Positions 26,460-34,997 of a DNA stretch of 64,000 bases are shown piece after piece. The DNA is from Clostridium thermobutyricum. GTDB lineage: Bacteria; Bacillota; Clostridia; Ch29. Each line of letters opens with the position of its first letter. Position 1 is the stretch's first letter. The stretch is from contig JAENYX010000002.1 in the NCBI GenBank assembly GCA_016841565.1, positions 57,658 to 121,657 of the forward strand, given 5' to 3'. Both the position numbers and the translations under genes were made by a program. A model generated the notes under the pieces. The model saw only the letters and a list, made by a program, of their open reading frames with translations, ran no database searches and was not told the origin of the DNA.

Positions 26460-27710
26460 ATGGACAACATTATCGCCGGTTTAGATATAGGAACGTCAAA
26501 GGTAAGCGCAGTATTAGCCAAAACAAGCTCTAAGGGCCTTCAGGTTCTGGGAGTGGGAATAAGCCAGAATGATGGTGTCAAAAAGGGCGTTGTAGTAGAT
26601 ATTGAGAGTACTACAAAGGCCGTTGAACAGGCCGTAGACCAACTCCGGAATATGACCAACATGGAAATAGATTCGGTATTTATTAATATATCCGGCGGGC
26701 ATGCAACCCTTTTTGAAAACAGAGGTGTTATTGCTGTCACAAGAGAGGACAAGGAAATAACCGGTGAAGATGTCAGGAGGGTTATGCAGTCTGCCAGAAT
26801 ATTTGCTTTGCCCCCCGAAAAAGAAATCATTGATGTAATACCCAAACAGTTTATAGTTGACGGGTACGATGAAATCCGGGATCCGATAGGCATGTTCGGT
26901 ACAAGATTGGAAGTGGATGCCTGCATAGTGACCTGCAGCAGCACCACTTTGCAAAATTTGGTCAGGAGCGTTGAACGGGCAGGACTTGATATAGCAGGGG
27001 TAGTAATTGAACCCCTGGCATTGGGTGAAGTGCTGCTTACCAACGATGAAAAAGAACTGGGAGTAACCGTGATAGATGTTGGTGCAGGTAAGACGGAATA
27101 TTCGGTATTTGAGAATGGCTTACTTAAAAGTTCAGGTTTTATACCTGTCGGAGGAGACAGTATCACCAATGATTTGGCAGTGGGCTTAAGGGTTAGCTTT
27201 GGTGAGGCTGAGAAACTGAAAAAACAGTATGGGTTGGTAAAACCGGAATATAGTCAGCAGACGTCCATACAGGTTAAAAGCATTGCCGAGGACAGCCCAA
27301 GGGAAATCGGCATAGATGAATTGTGCGAAATAATTGAAGCAAGGGTATATGAGATTTTTTTTCTGGTAAACCGTGAGCTTGTTAAAAGCGGCATCAAGAA
27401 CAAGCTATCGTCCGGCGTGGTGGTTACCGGTGGAGGAGTAAGTTTCCTGAGGGGATGTAAAGAGGTAGTACATGAGGTCATGGGATTGCCTGTAAGGATT
27501 GGTATTCCGGAATACATTGGGGTAAGTTCTCCGGTATACTCCTCGGGGGTTGGTATAGTTAAATACCTTGCAGGAAGAAAGCATTACTATAGCAGTGAAA
27601 CAGAGGGGACATCAAAGAAGTCCTGGTATTTCGGAAAGCAGAAGAATAAACAGGTACAAAAAGGCAAAACATTAGACAGGATTAAGGACTTTTTCGATGA
27701 ATATTTTTAG
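26460..27710 (+). CDS. ftsA: Cell division protein FtsA
   Basis: 416 aa actin-like ATPase that tethers FtsZ to the membrane. IIAGLDIGTSKVSAVLA (phosphate 1), the SHS2/1C insertion (~85-165), VIDVGAGKTEYSVF (phosphate 2), GGDSITNDLAVGL, and GVVVTGGGVSFLRG (adenosine motif). The C-terminus (LDRIKDFFDEYF) is a plausible amphipathic membrane-targeting helix. ATG 26460 was chosen on homology to the GLDIGTS start. Confidence 0.94.
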   Translation: MDNIIAGLDIGTSKVSAVLAKTSSKGLQVLGVGISQNDGVKKGVVVDIESTTKAVEQAVDQLRNMTNMEIDSVFINISGGHATLFENRGVIAVTREDKEITGEDVRRVMQSARIFALPPEKEIIDVIPKQFIVDGYDEIRDPIGMFGTRLEVDACIVTCSSTTLQNLVRSVERAGLDIAGVVIEPLALGEVLLTNDEKELGVTVIDVGAGKTEYSVFENGLLKSSGFIPVGGDSITNDLAVGLRVSFGEAEKLKKQYGLVKPEYSQQTSIQVKSIAEDSPREIGIDELCEIIEARVYEIFFLVNRELVKSGIKNKLSSGVVVTGGGVSFLRGCKEVVHEVMGLPVRIGIPEYIGVSSPVYSSGVGIVKYLAGRKHYYSSETEGTSKKSWYFGKQKNKQVQKGKTLDRIKDFFDEYF

Positions 27711-27786
27711 TAGCTATAGCAGGAAGAATCCTTACTTCGAATTAGAACCTGTTTGTATGGCTGTGTAAAAGAAGGGGGTCATGGAT

Positions 27787-28863
27787 ATGCTGGAATTTGA
27801 TGTAGAAAGCAATCAATTTGCTGTAATCAAGGTGATTGGTGTTGGTGGCGGAGGCAGTAACGCTGTCAACAGAATGATTGATGCAGGGCTAAAAGGGGTA
27901 GAGTTTGTAGCAATCAATACTGACAGGCAAGCCCTCTTATTATCGAATGCCGCACAGAAGATTCAGATTGGCGAGAAGCTGACAAAGGGATTGGGTGCAG
28001 GAGCCAACCCCGAGATAGGCCAAAAAGCGGCTGAAGAAAGCAAGGAAATTATACATAACGTGATAAAGGATTCCGACATGGTATTCATAACTGCCGGTAT
28101 GGGAGGAGGGACCGGAACAGGGGCGGCTCCCATAGTAGCTGATATAGCAAAACAGCTTGGGATATTAACGGTGGGAGTTGTGACAAAACCCTTTACCTTT
28201 GAAGGACGTAAAAGAATATTACATGCTGAGGAAGGGACAAAGGAGCTCAAGGGGAAAGTTGATACCCTTGTAATTATACCAAACGACAGGCTGTTGCAAA
28301 TCTCAGAAAAAAAGACATCAATAGTCGAAGCATTCACAACAGCAGATGATGTATTGCGCCAGGGAGTTCAGGGTATTTCAGATCTGATAGCTGTTCCCGG
28401 CCTTGTAAATCTGGATTTTGCGGATGTAAAGACCATTATGTTGAATACCGGAATGGCACATATGGGTATAGGCTGCTCAAACGGGGAAAACAGGGCCACC
28501 GAAGCGGCTAAACAGGCCATTCAAAGCCCATTGCTGGAAACTTCCATAGAAGGTGCCAAGGGGGTCCTGCTTAACATAACCGGCGGGCCAAACCTTGGGC
28601 TTTTTGAAGTGAACGAGGCCGCGGAACTTGTGGCGCAGTCTGCAGATCCGGATGCCAACATAATATTTGGGGCGGTTATCGATGAAGACCTTAAGGACGA
28701 GATAAGAATAACGGTCATAGCTACCGGCTTCAGCAACGAGAAACCCAAAAAGGTAATCAGGGAGATGGAAGGGAAAAAATCAAAGGATAGCCTATTCGGA
28801 GATTATGAAGGTATCGATTTGGAGATACCAACGTTTTTAAGAAAAAATAAAAATGTAAAATAG
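27787..28863 (+). CDS. ftsZ: Cell division GTPase FtsZ
   Basis: 358 aa tubulin-like GTPase of the Z ring. [13 protein letters not shown], the GTP tubulin signature [14 protein letters not shown], and the T7 loop region [12 protein letters not shown]. The C-terminal conserved peptide is [10 protein letters not shown], which binds FtsA/SepF. The linker is short. ATG 27787 (MLEFDV) is preferred over ATG 27781 because GGGGG lies 8 nt upstream of it. Confidence 0.97.
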   Translation: MLEFDVESNQFAVIKVIGVGGGGSNAVNRMIDAGLKGVEFVAINTDRQALLLSNAAQKIQIGEKLTKGLGAGANPEIGQKAAEESKEIIHNVIKDSDMVFITAGMGGGTGTGAAPIVADIAKQLGILTVGVVTKPFTFEGRKRILHAEEGTKELKGKVDTLVIIPNDRLLQISEKKTSIVEAFTTADDVLRQGVQGISDLIAVPGLVNLDFADVKTIMLNTGMAHMGIGCSNGENRATEAAKQAIQSPLLETSIEGAKGVLLNITGGPNLGLFEVNEAAELVAQSADPDANIIFGAVIDEDLKDEIRITVIATGFSNEKPKKVIREMEGKKSKDSLFGDYEGIDLEIPTFLRKNKNVK

Positions 28864-28873
28864 AACGGCAGTA

Positions 28874-28919
28874 AAAGGAACGGAAATTCTATAACAATTT
28901 CCGTTCCTTTTTTATTTTT
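28874..28919 (+). terminator. Intrinsic terminator after ftsZ
   Basis: Stem GGAACGGAAATT / AATTTCCGTTCC, loop CTATAAC, then TTTTTTATTTTT. It ends the dcw cluster. Confidence 0.9.
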
Positions 28920-28930
28920 CGCGAATAGAA

Positions 28931-29101
28931 TATATATAACGTGCTTAAAACTTTATACCTCTTAACATGTCATCCTGAGCGAGACGCCTGTCATCCTGAG
29001 CAAAGCGAAGGATCTTATGTCCGTCTTCAAGTCAGATTCTTCGGCCTCCGCCCTCAGAATGACAGATAGAGGAATGTAGTATTACTAATGCATTATATAT
29101 A
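28931..29101. mobile_element. MITE-like repeat, family 1, copy 2
   Basis: 171 bp, the same length as copy 1 at 3968. Left end TATATATAACGTGCTTAAAA; right end reverse-complements to TATATATAATGCATTAGTAA. The core contains GTCATCCTGAGC twice, GCGAAGGATCTTATGTCC and CAGAATGACAG. It lies 11 bp after the ftsZ terminator. No ORF. Confidence 0.75.
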
Positions 29102-29152
29102 GTAACACGGTCGCAAAATCATGGCTCAGATTAATTTAATGGGTGGTGTATC

Positions 29153-29623
29153 ATGAGGATACGGATAAATGCCCACCCGCAGTTCTGGGTAGGGGATTTA
29201 AAAGGCTTTGCCGAACAAATGGCACGGGAATATCTCGCTTCCCTGGGAGTTGAATGCGAGTTTACCCACAGCAGAAAGGATTGTCATTTTAATGTAATGT
29301 TAGGTGAGGGAGAGAGCGATAATGCAAACACCCGGGGAGTTGAAATATTCTATAATACCGACAAGTCCATAAATGAAAGGCTGGCAAAGCACTTGATCAA
29401 TGGCATATGCAGTAATACGGCTTTTATGAACAGAGGCATCAGAGGTGAAAAAATGGTTTGGGATTTATATGTTGTGTGCGGTTATTCAACCAATGCTTTT
29501 GATAAAATCGCACTTGAGGACCGAAATACAAAAAGGAAGATAGTTTGGGGAATTGTGGAGGGTTTAAAGGAATGTTTGCAGTGGCTGCCCCACAGTAAAC
29601 GACAAAATTTTGAACCGGCATAA
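29153..29623 (+). CDS. Unrecognised protein, faint amidase_3 resemblance
   Basis: 156 aa, no signal peptide or membrane segment. ATG 29153 with GGTGG upstream. The order 'SINERLAKHLINGI... NRGIRGEK... WDLYVVCGYSTNAFDKIAL... GIVEGLKECL' loosely follows the C-terminal half of N-acetylmuramoyl-L-alanine amidases (NRGIK, then E-GFxSNxxD, then a helix). The metal-ligand His and the catalytic Glu of that family are not evident, so if related it is a non-catalytic relative. It sits between ftsZ and spoIIGA. I do not recognise the family with confidence. Confidence 0.55.
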   Translation: MRIRINAHPQFWVGDLKGFAEQMAREYLASLGVECEFTHSRKDCHFNVMLGEGESDNANTRGVEIFYNTDKSINERLAKHLINGICSNTAFMNRGIRGEKMVWDLYVVCGYSTNAFDKIALEDRNTKRKIVWGIVEGLKECLQWLPHSKRQNFEPA

Positions 29624-29713
29624 GTTATAATAATCATACGGGTTAAGGGTGGTGAATAGTAATTGTAATATGAGATTAGTGTAACCGGAACGGGCTAGTC
29701 CCTGGGGGTCAAA

Positions 29714-30595
29714 ATGGATATTTATGTAGACATCCTGATGATGGAAAATATTCTGATGAATTACCTTATCCTGTGGCTGACGTCGGTAACGGTGAAGGTG
29801 CGTACCGGCAGAATTAAAATGCTGTCAGCTTCAATTATAGGAGCACTGTATGCTTTGCTGATTTTTTTTCCGGGGTATAGGATTTTGTATTCAACCATAA
29901 TGAAGGTACTGCTGTCCTTCCTGATTATCATAATTGCCTTTACCCCTCAGCGGTTAAAGGAGTTTATCAAGCAGCTGTCTGTGTTCTATCTGATTTCTTT
30001 TATCCTGGGCGGGGCGGTATTTGGCTTGTTCTATTTTACAAATATAGGTACCGTAACGGCAAGCGGTATCTTCCTGATAAAGGGCATACCCTTTTCAGTG
30101 CTGGCAGGTGCCGGTTTGGTCACCTTTATTATTATAAGGGCGTGCCTGGTGCCCCTGTATAATTATCTGGAGAGGAAATCCCTTTACCACAGCTTTACAA
30201 TCCGTGTAGGGGACAGGTCGGCAGGTGCTGTCGGGCTCTTGGATACCGGGAATGAACTGTATGACCCCATTACAAATTACCCTGTAATAGTCGTACAGTA
30301 TTCGGCAGTTAAGGAGCTGCTTCATGAAAGGATTAGGGAGATATTCGAGCAAAATCATGAAGATGACCTTGACAATATATACAACGGGTTTAAAGAAGCA
30401 AACTGGGTTTCAAGGTTAAGATTAATTCCTTTTAATTCCCTTGGAAAGGAAAAAGGAATGCTGCTGGGTTTTAAGGCAGACCGGGTAACCATCGGAGATA
30501 AATGTTTGGAGGAAGTAATTGTGGCAGTTTATTCCAAACCCCTGTCGGAGAACGGAGAATATGTTGCTTTGCTTAACCCGGAATTGATTAAGTAG
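29714..30595 (+). CDS. spoIIGA: Sigma-E processing peptidase SpoIIGA
   Basis: 293 aa. Five membrane segments in the first ~150 residues, then an aspartic-protease-like domain with the DTG catalytic motif ([12 protein letters not shown]) and VALLNPELI at the C-terminus. In sporulation it dimerises at the septum and cleaves pro-SigE when activated by SpoIIR. It lies 11 nt upstream of sigE, as in Bacillus and Clostridium. Confidence 0.93.
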   Translation: MDIYVDILMMENILMNYLILWLTSVTVKVRTGRIKMLSASIIGALYALLIFFPGYRILYSTIMKVLLSFLIIIIAFTPQRLKEFIKQLSVFYLISFILGGAVFGLFYFTNIGTVTASGIFLIKGIPFSVLAGAGLVTFIIIRACLVPLYNYLERKSLYHSFTIRVGDRSAGAVGLLDTGNELYDPITNYPVIVVQYSAVKELLHERIREIFEQNHEDDLDNIYNGFKEANWVSRLRLIPFNSLGKEKGMLLGFKADRVTIGDKCLEEVIVAVYSKPLSENGEYVALLNPELIK

Positions 30596-30606
30596 GAGGG
30601 AAGCCT

Positions 30607-31341
30607 GTGATTGCAATGCTGCGCCGATGCAGACTGTTATTACATATATACCTGTTAAAGCTGTTTTATAATATAGGGCTGTATCCAACCAAGGGTATCC
30701 ATTACATCGGTGGTAGTGAAGCATTACCGCCTCCGCTTACTGCCGATGAAGAGAGCTATCTTGTTTCCAGGCTGAAGGAAGGAGAGAAATCGGTACAGAC
30801 AATTCTTATAGAAAGGAATCTCAGGCTGGTTGTCTATATCGCAAGGAAATTCGAAAACACCGGAATATGCGTTGAGGACCTGATATCTATAGGCACAATA
30901 GGACTTATAAAGGCAGTAAATACCTTTGACCCGGATAAACAGATAAAGCTTGCTACTTATGCATCCAGGTGTATTGAGAACGAGATACTTATGTATATCA
31001 GAAGAAACAGTAAGCTAAAAGCAGAGATATCCTTCGACGAGCCCCTGAATATCGACTGGGATGGAAACGAGCTGTTGCTCTCGGATATTTTGGGTACTGA
31101 GAATGACATAATTTTCAAATGCCTGGAACGGGAAGTGGACAGGGAGTTACTGGGACTCGCCATGAGAAAACTCAGCGAGAGAGAAAAAAGAATCATGAAG
31201 CTGAGGTTCGGGTTGGACGGAGGCCAGGAGAAAACTCAAAAGGAAGTGGCTGATTTGCTGGGTATATCTCAGTCCTATATATCCAGACTGGAAAAGAGAA
31301 TTATAAAAAGACTGAAGAAAGAGATAAGCAGGATGGTTTAG
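30607..31341 (+). CDS. sigE: RNA polymerase sporulation sigma factor SigE (pro-form)
   Basis: 244 aa. The hydrophobic/basic N-terminal pro-sequence ([23 protein letters not shown]) is present and would be removed by SpoIIGA. Region 2 ([42 protein letters not shown]) and region 4 ([22 protein letters not shown]) follow. It controls early mother-cell genes, probably including spoIVA in this window. GTG start, behind AGGAGG. Confidence 0.95.
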   Translation: MIAMLRRCRLLLHIYLLKLFYNIGLYPTKGIHYIGGSEALPPPLTADEESYLVSRLKEGEKSVQTILIERNLRLVVYIARKFENTGICVEDLISIGTIGLIKAVNTFDPDKQIKLATYASRCIENEILMYIRRNSKLKAEISFDEPLNIDWDGNELLLSDILGTENDIIFKCLEREVDRELLGLAMRKLSEREKRIMKLRFGLDGGQEKTQKEVADLLGISQSYISRLEKRIIKRLKKEISRMV

Positions 31342-31366
31342 AAAAAATCACATGACGACTATCATG

Positions 31367-31397
31367 AAAAAACTACCAACTCCATGGTGGTTTTTTT
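31367..31397 (+). terminator. Intrinsic terminator between sigE and sigG
   Basis: Stem AACTACCA / TGGTGGTT, loop ACTCCA, preceded by As and followed by seven Ts. It separates the spoIIGA-sigE operon from sigG, consistent with a separate forespore promoter for sigG. Confidence 0.8.
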
Positions 31398-31465
31398 ATG
31401 TATAAAAGAATCTGGCGGGTGGAATAATCAAAATGTCAGTTGATGAGCGAAAGAAGGTTGATACA

Positions 31466-32239
31466 ATGCACATAAACAAGGTGGAAATATGCGGGGTAAA
31501 TACTTCTAAACTCCCAGTGCTAACAAACCAGGAGATGAGAGGGCTTTTCGAAAAAATGCACAACGGTGACAAGAGTGCCCGGGAAAAGTTTATAAAGGGC
31601 AATCTTAGGCTGGTGTTGAGCGTGATACAAAGGTTCAACAACAGAGGGGAATACCTTGACGACTTGTTTCAAGTGGGTTGTGTCGGCCTTATTAAAGCGA
31701 TAGACAATTTTGATTTGAGCCAGAACGTAAAATTTTCCACCTATGCCGTTCCAATGATTATCGGCGAAATCCGGAGGTATTTAAGGGACAACAATTCCAT
31801 AAGGGTGAGTCGTTCATTAAGGGATATTGCGTACAGGGCGCTGCAGGTCCGTGACCAGCTTATTAACAAGCATTCCAAGGAGCCTACCATTTCTGAAATA
31901 TCCAAAGAGCTGGACATGCCCAGGGAAGAGGTGGTCTTTGCCCTTGATGCCATACAGGATCCTGTATCTTTGTTTGAGCCCATATATCATGACAGCGGAG
32001 ATGCGATATTTGTTATGGACCAGGTAAAGGATGATAAGAATTCCGATGAAGTATGGCTGGAAGGAATAGCGTTGAGGGAAGCCATGAGAAAGCTTAACGA
32101 CAGGGAAAAGCTTATACTCAATTTGCGGTTCTTTGAAGGAAGAACACAGATGGAGGTGGCCGAGGAGATAGGTATCTCCCAGGCCCAGGTATCCCGCCTG
32201 GAAAAATCCGCTTTAAGCCATATGAAAAAGCATATGTAA
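31466..32239 (+). CDS. sigG: RNA polymerase sporulation sigma factor SigG
   Basis: 257 aa. The N-terminus NKVEICGVNTSKLPVL is the SigG signature, followed by FNNRGEYLDDLFQVGCVGLIKAIDNFDLSQNVKFSTYAVPMIIGEIRR-type region 2 and TQMEVAEEIGISQAQVSRLEK (region 4). It directs late forespore genes. ATG 31466 matches the Bacillus start; an in-frame ATG at 31433 is also possible. Upstream, GTATA near 31396 could be a SigF -35, but the -10 region fits poorly. Confidence 0.95.
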   Translation: MHINKVEICGVNTSKLPVLTNQEMRGLFEKMHNGDKSAREKFIKGNLRLVLSVIQRFNNRGEYLDDLFQVGCVGLIKAIDNFDLSQNVKFSTYAVPMIIGEIRRYLRDNNSIRVSRSLRDIAYRALQVRDQLINKHSKEPTISEISKELDMPREEVVFALDAIQDPVSLFEPIYHDSGDAIFVMDQVKDDKNSDEVWLEGIALREAMRKLNDREKLILNLRFFEGRTQMEVAEEIGISQAQVSRLEKSALSHMKKHM

Positions 32240-32244
32240 AAAAC

Positions 32245-32408
32245 CTGTGATATAAGGAGACCACTGAAAAAGTCCCTTTTTGTCATCCTGAGCGACAGCG
32301 AAGGATCTTTAAGTTATTGAAAGCATTAGATTCTTCAACTGCGTTTCAGAATGACAAGCAAAAAAGCGTAGTTTTTCAGCAGTCTCGATATAAGTCACAG
32401 TTTTTTTA
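32245..32408 (+). terminator. sigG intrinsic terminator split by a 130-bp element
   Basis: The left arm CTGTGA (32245-32250, preceded by AAAAAAC) and the right arm TCACAG (32395-32400, followed by TTTTTTT) are perfect complements. Removing the 130-bp element and one 8-bp duplication restores a compact hairpin with loop TATAAG and a T tract. The element's own ends are complementary, so the hairpin may still form and stop transcription. Confidence 0.75.
32257..32386. mobile_element. 130-bp MITE-like element, family 2, copy A
   Basis: Terminal inverted repeats GAGACCACTGAAAAA and (reverse-complemented right end) GAGACTGCTGAAAAA. Flanked by the 8-bp direct duplication GATATAAG at 32249-32256 and 32387-32394. 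The core has GTCATCCTGAGC, GCGAAGGATCTT, AGATTCTTC and CAGAATGACA. Base-for-base identical to 57334-57463. It carries no ORF, so it must be moved by a transposase encoded elsewhere. Confidence 0.85.
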
Positions 32409-32620
32409 TTTTAATGAGACGTTTATTTAACAGGTCAGTGTTATACAGTATTTGTCTGCAATCCGTCATCTGTGCTTCATTAACAGTGGTCTGGGATTGG
32501 GCGTTTCTTCCATGGATGGTGGCAATGTAAATGCCTCCTTTGGTACTTTGTCGGTTTGTGTAAAATCATGTATAAACTGATATAAATAGTTAATTTTTCG
32601 GAATAATTCATTTCTAAAAA

Positions 32621-32682
32621 GCAGGAATGGCAGAAAAAACGTAGAAATACACAAAGTTGTAGAATGTTTTACGCATTCCTGC
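32621..32682. promoter_or_regulatory. Long imperfect hairpin upstream of the Pel locus
   Basis: GCAGGAATG (32621-32629) pairs with CATTCCTGC (32674-32682). Inside, a weaker AAAAC/GTTTT pairing and a TACAC/GTTGTA tip extend the structure to about 62 nt. GTAGAA occurs twice within it. No T tract follows, so it is not a terminator. It lies about 90 bp before the first gene of the exopolysaccharide locus, in a 365-bp gap that otherwise holds no gene. It could be an RNA leader element or an operator. Confidence 0.4.
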
Positions 32683-32773
32683 ATCCCAGCACAATAACAG
32701 TATAGATGACACATAGAGCCAATTACACAGGTGACCCTTTGTATTCTATATTGGTATCTAAGGAGGATACATA

Positions 32774-34405
32774 GTGATGAAGGTTCTAATAACAGGAGGG
32801 TACGGCTTTATCGGTTCCCACGTCGCTGAACGCTTCCATAAGGAAGGCTATGAAGTATACATTATTGATAACCTATCAACCGGGAGCAGCAGTAATGTTG
32901 AAATCAGGCATAAATTCTACCCCATGAATGTTCAGGACCAGGCATGCAAAGAGCTCTTTTCAAACAACCAATTCGATGTGGTTGTACATCTGGCTGCCCA
33001 AGTGGATGCAACCGCTTCGATGGAGGAACCCTGCAATGATGCACGGACCAATATTGTGGGTCTTATAAACATGCTGAACCTGTCGGGCAGATACGGTGTA
33101 AAAAAATTCATATTTGCCTCTTCGGCTGCGGTATATGGGGACTCCGAGAAACTATCTCTGACAGAAGAGGACGGGTGCCTTCCGATGTCTCCCTATGGCG
33201 CCGGAAAATACGCCGGCGAGCAGTACTGTAAGTTGTGGAAGACAGTGAACAAGCTTGATACAATATCCTTAAGGTTTTCCAATGTATACGGCCCCAGACA
33301 ATCGACAAAGGGTGAGGGTGGAGTTATAGCTACATTCATGGACCATGTTCTTAACGACAAGGTTCTGTCAATACACGGCAGCGGTCAGCAGACCAGGGAT
33401 TTCATATATGTTGAAGATGTAGTTGATGCAGTCTATAAATCTGCTGAGTTTTGTCACAGTGATGTTCTTAATATATCTTCAGATACCCAGGTAAGCGTTA
33501 AGGATCTGGCTGAACTGATTAGCAGCCTCAATCCATTGGTAAAGGTTGAATATTCAATGCCGAGAAATGGAGACATAATGCACTCCAGGTTGTCAAACGC
33601 CAAGGCATTGTCTGCACTCAACTGGGTACCAATATATACCATTGAACGGGGCATTGAAAAAACATACAAATGGTATAAAAGTTCCTGCCATTTGAACAAA
33701 ACCATAGGTGATGAAGAGAGTGCAGCCGCTGAAGTTCCCGAAAGGGATGGTATTTTTCGAAAGCTTGTACCGTACATAGAAAATATACTGGCATTTCTAA
33801 TAGTGTTTTTTCTGCACGAATACTCGCGAAACCATGGGATACCTATATTAATAGATATGAAATTGGTCTATATAATAATCTTTGGCATTATGTACGGCCT
33901 GAAACAGACACTAATATCGGTATTTCTTTCCTGTGCCCTGTTTTTATGGGAGATCCGGGGAACAGGCAGCGATATAATTTCACTCATTTATAATATAAAT
34001 GCACTGCTCCATTTCAGTATGTATATTTTCGTGGGTTCGGTCCTTGGATATTCGATGGACAGCAAGAAATACCGGTTGGATGCCAAAGAAGACGAGTTAA
34101 AGGATATTACCGAAAAATTCGATTATTTGTACGAAATGTATAATGAGAGCAAGGTCATAAGAAAGGAACTCCAGGACCAGCTTACCAATACTCAAGATAG
34201 TTTCGGTAAAATATACAAGGTCATAAGCGTTCTGGATACCCTGGAACCCGATAGGATATTTGGTGAGGCTGTTGGTGTGATGGAGCAGGTAATAAAATCA
34301 AAGGATATATATATATTCAGTTTCAAAGACTCAGGACTATTTAAGGCTGGTTTCGAAATCCAAGGGAAGCAGCATAAATGCGGAAAAATCCATCAAGGTA
34401 AGTGA
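32774..34405 (+). CDS. UDP-sugar 4-epimerase fused to PelD, N-terminal part (frame broken)
   Basis: 543 aa before a premature stop. Residues 1-~312 are an extended short-chain epimerase: GGYGFIGSHVAERF (NAD loop), HLAAQVDATAS, catalytic YGAGK (YxxxK), and SLRFSNVYGPRQ. After a short linker, ~335-440 hold four membrane helices, then a coiled coil (~445-490) and the start of a GAF domain, the PelD layout. At the AT tract 34305-34316 the meaningful frame shifts; in the alternative frame the protein continues with KTQDYLRLVSKSKGSS and on into the next segment. The natural product is probably one ~740-residue epimerase-PelD protein supplying UDP-GalNAc (inferred) and sensing c-di-GMP. Confidence 0.8.
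   Translation: MMKVLITGGYGFIGSHVAERFHKEGYEVYIIDNLSTGSSSNVEIRHKFYPMNVQDQACKELFSNNQFDVVVHLAAQVDATASMEEPCNDARTNIVGLINMLNLSGRYGVKKFIFASSAAVYGDSEKLSLTEEDGCLPMSPYGAGKYAGEQYCKLWKTVNKLDTISLRFSNVYGPRQSTKGEGGVIATFMDHVLNDKVLSIHGSGQQTRDFIYVEDVVDAVYKSAEFCHSDVLNISSDTQVSVKDLAELISSLNPLVKVEYSMPRNGDIMHSRLSNAKALSALNWVPIYTIERGIEKTYKWYKSSCHLNKTIGDEESAAAEVPERDGIFRKLVPYIENILAFLIVFFLHEYSRNHGIPILIDMKLVYIIIFGIMYGLKQTLISVFLSCALFLWEIRGTGSDIISLIYNINALLHFSMYIFVGSVLGYSMDSKKYRLDAKEDELKDITEKFDYLYEMYNESKVIRKELQDQLTNTQDSFGKIYKVISVLDTLEPDRIFGEAVGVMEQVIKSKDIYIFSFKDSGLFKAGFEIQGKQHKCGKIHQGK
34305..34316 (+). repeat. (AT)6 dinucleotide tract at the pelD frameshift
   Basis: Six AT units lie exactly where the PelD frame breaks. Seven (or four) units would join the upstream epimerase-TM-coil frame to the downstream GAF/GGDEF frame with no stop. 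This is the behaviour expected of a slipped-strand contingency tract; a sequencing or assembly error is the alternative. Confidence 0.7.
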
Positions 34406-34472
34406 TTTTCCGGAAATCGAAAATTTAATTAGAACAAAGGGAATATATGTAAACAGAGACTTTGATAAGACT

Positions 34473-34997
34473 TTGCCTGTTATGGCGGCTCCAATAGTTT
34501 TAGATAACAAAGTACTTGCCATTATTTGCGTTTACTCATTAAAATTTGAAACCATCACTTTGTATAAACAAAACCTTCTGAAGATTGTGTCAAACCTTAT
34601 AACATCTTCCCTTACACAGGCTTACCAATACGATCAGGCTATTTATGAAGAAAAGTATATAAAGGGTACCAGGATTTTGAAGAAAAAGCATTTTGACCGG
34701 TTGCTTCAAAACAAAATTCAAGACAAACAAAATCATAGTACCGGTTTTGTGCTGCTTAGAGTATCGGATTTAAGAGAGATGGACCCATGGAGTATATCCC
34801 GGCAAATAGAAAAAAACATCAGGGATTCTGATTATATGGGTGTTAATGAAAAGGAAGAGATTCATATACTGCTGTCAAATACCAGTTCGGCAGAAGCAAG
34901 GCATGTAATTGACAGGCTGACTGATATGAAAATAAATATAGAAGTAATAGAAGAGGACGAATACCATGAAGTTTATAATGATACACTTGGCGCTTAG
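34473..34997 (+). CDS. pelD: PelD C-terminal part: GAF and degenerate GGDEF (c-di-GMP receptor)
   Basis: 174 aa from the first ATG, but the frame is open and protein-like from 34317 onward. The GAF remainder (KSIKVSDFPEIENLIRTKG...NRDFDKTLPVMAAPIV) is followed by a GGDEF-like domain. The signature GGDEF site is replaced by EKEEI, but RDSD (34821-34832) sits five residues before it, matching the RxxD inhibitory-site spacing that PelD uses to bind c-di-GMP. No ribosome site stands out before ATG 34473, so this is best read as the rest of the preceding gene in a shifted frame. It overlaps pelE by 32 nt. Confidence 0.75.
   Translation: MPVMAAPIVLDNKVLAIICVYSLKFETITLYKQNLLKIVSNLITSSLTQAYQYDQAIYEEKYIKGTRILKKKHFDRLLQNKIQDKQNHSTGFVLLRVSDLREMDPWSISRQIEKNIRDSDYMGVNEKEEIHILLSNTSSAEARHVIDRLTDMKINIEVIEEDEYHEVYNDTLGA

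Noticed and set aside
31395..31466. SigF-type promoter for sigG
   Set aside because: GTATA fits the -35 but the -10 region departs from the consensus at key positions; not listed as a feature.
32466..32714. 82-codon - strand frame upstream of the Pel locus
   Set aside because: Spans the long hairpin at 32621-32682, no ribosome site, no domain pattern.
32400..32770. A c-di-GMP riboswitch in the Pel leader
   Set aside because: I looked for the conserved core of c-di-GMP-I RNAs and did not find it; only an unrelated hairpin is present.
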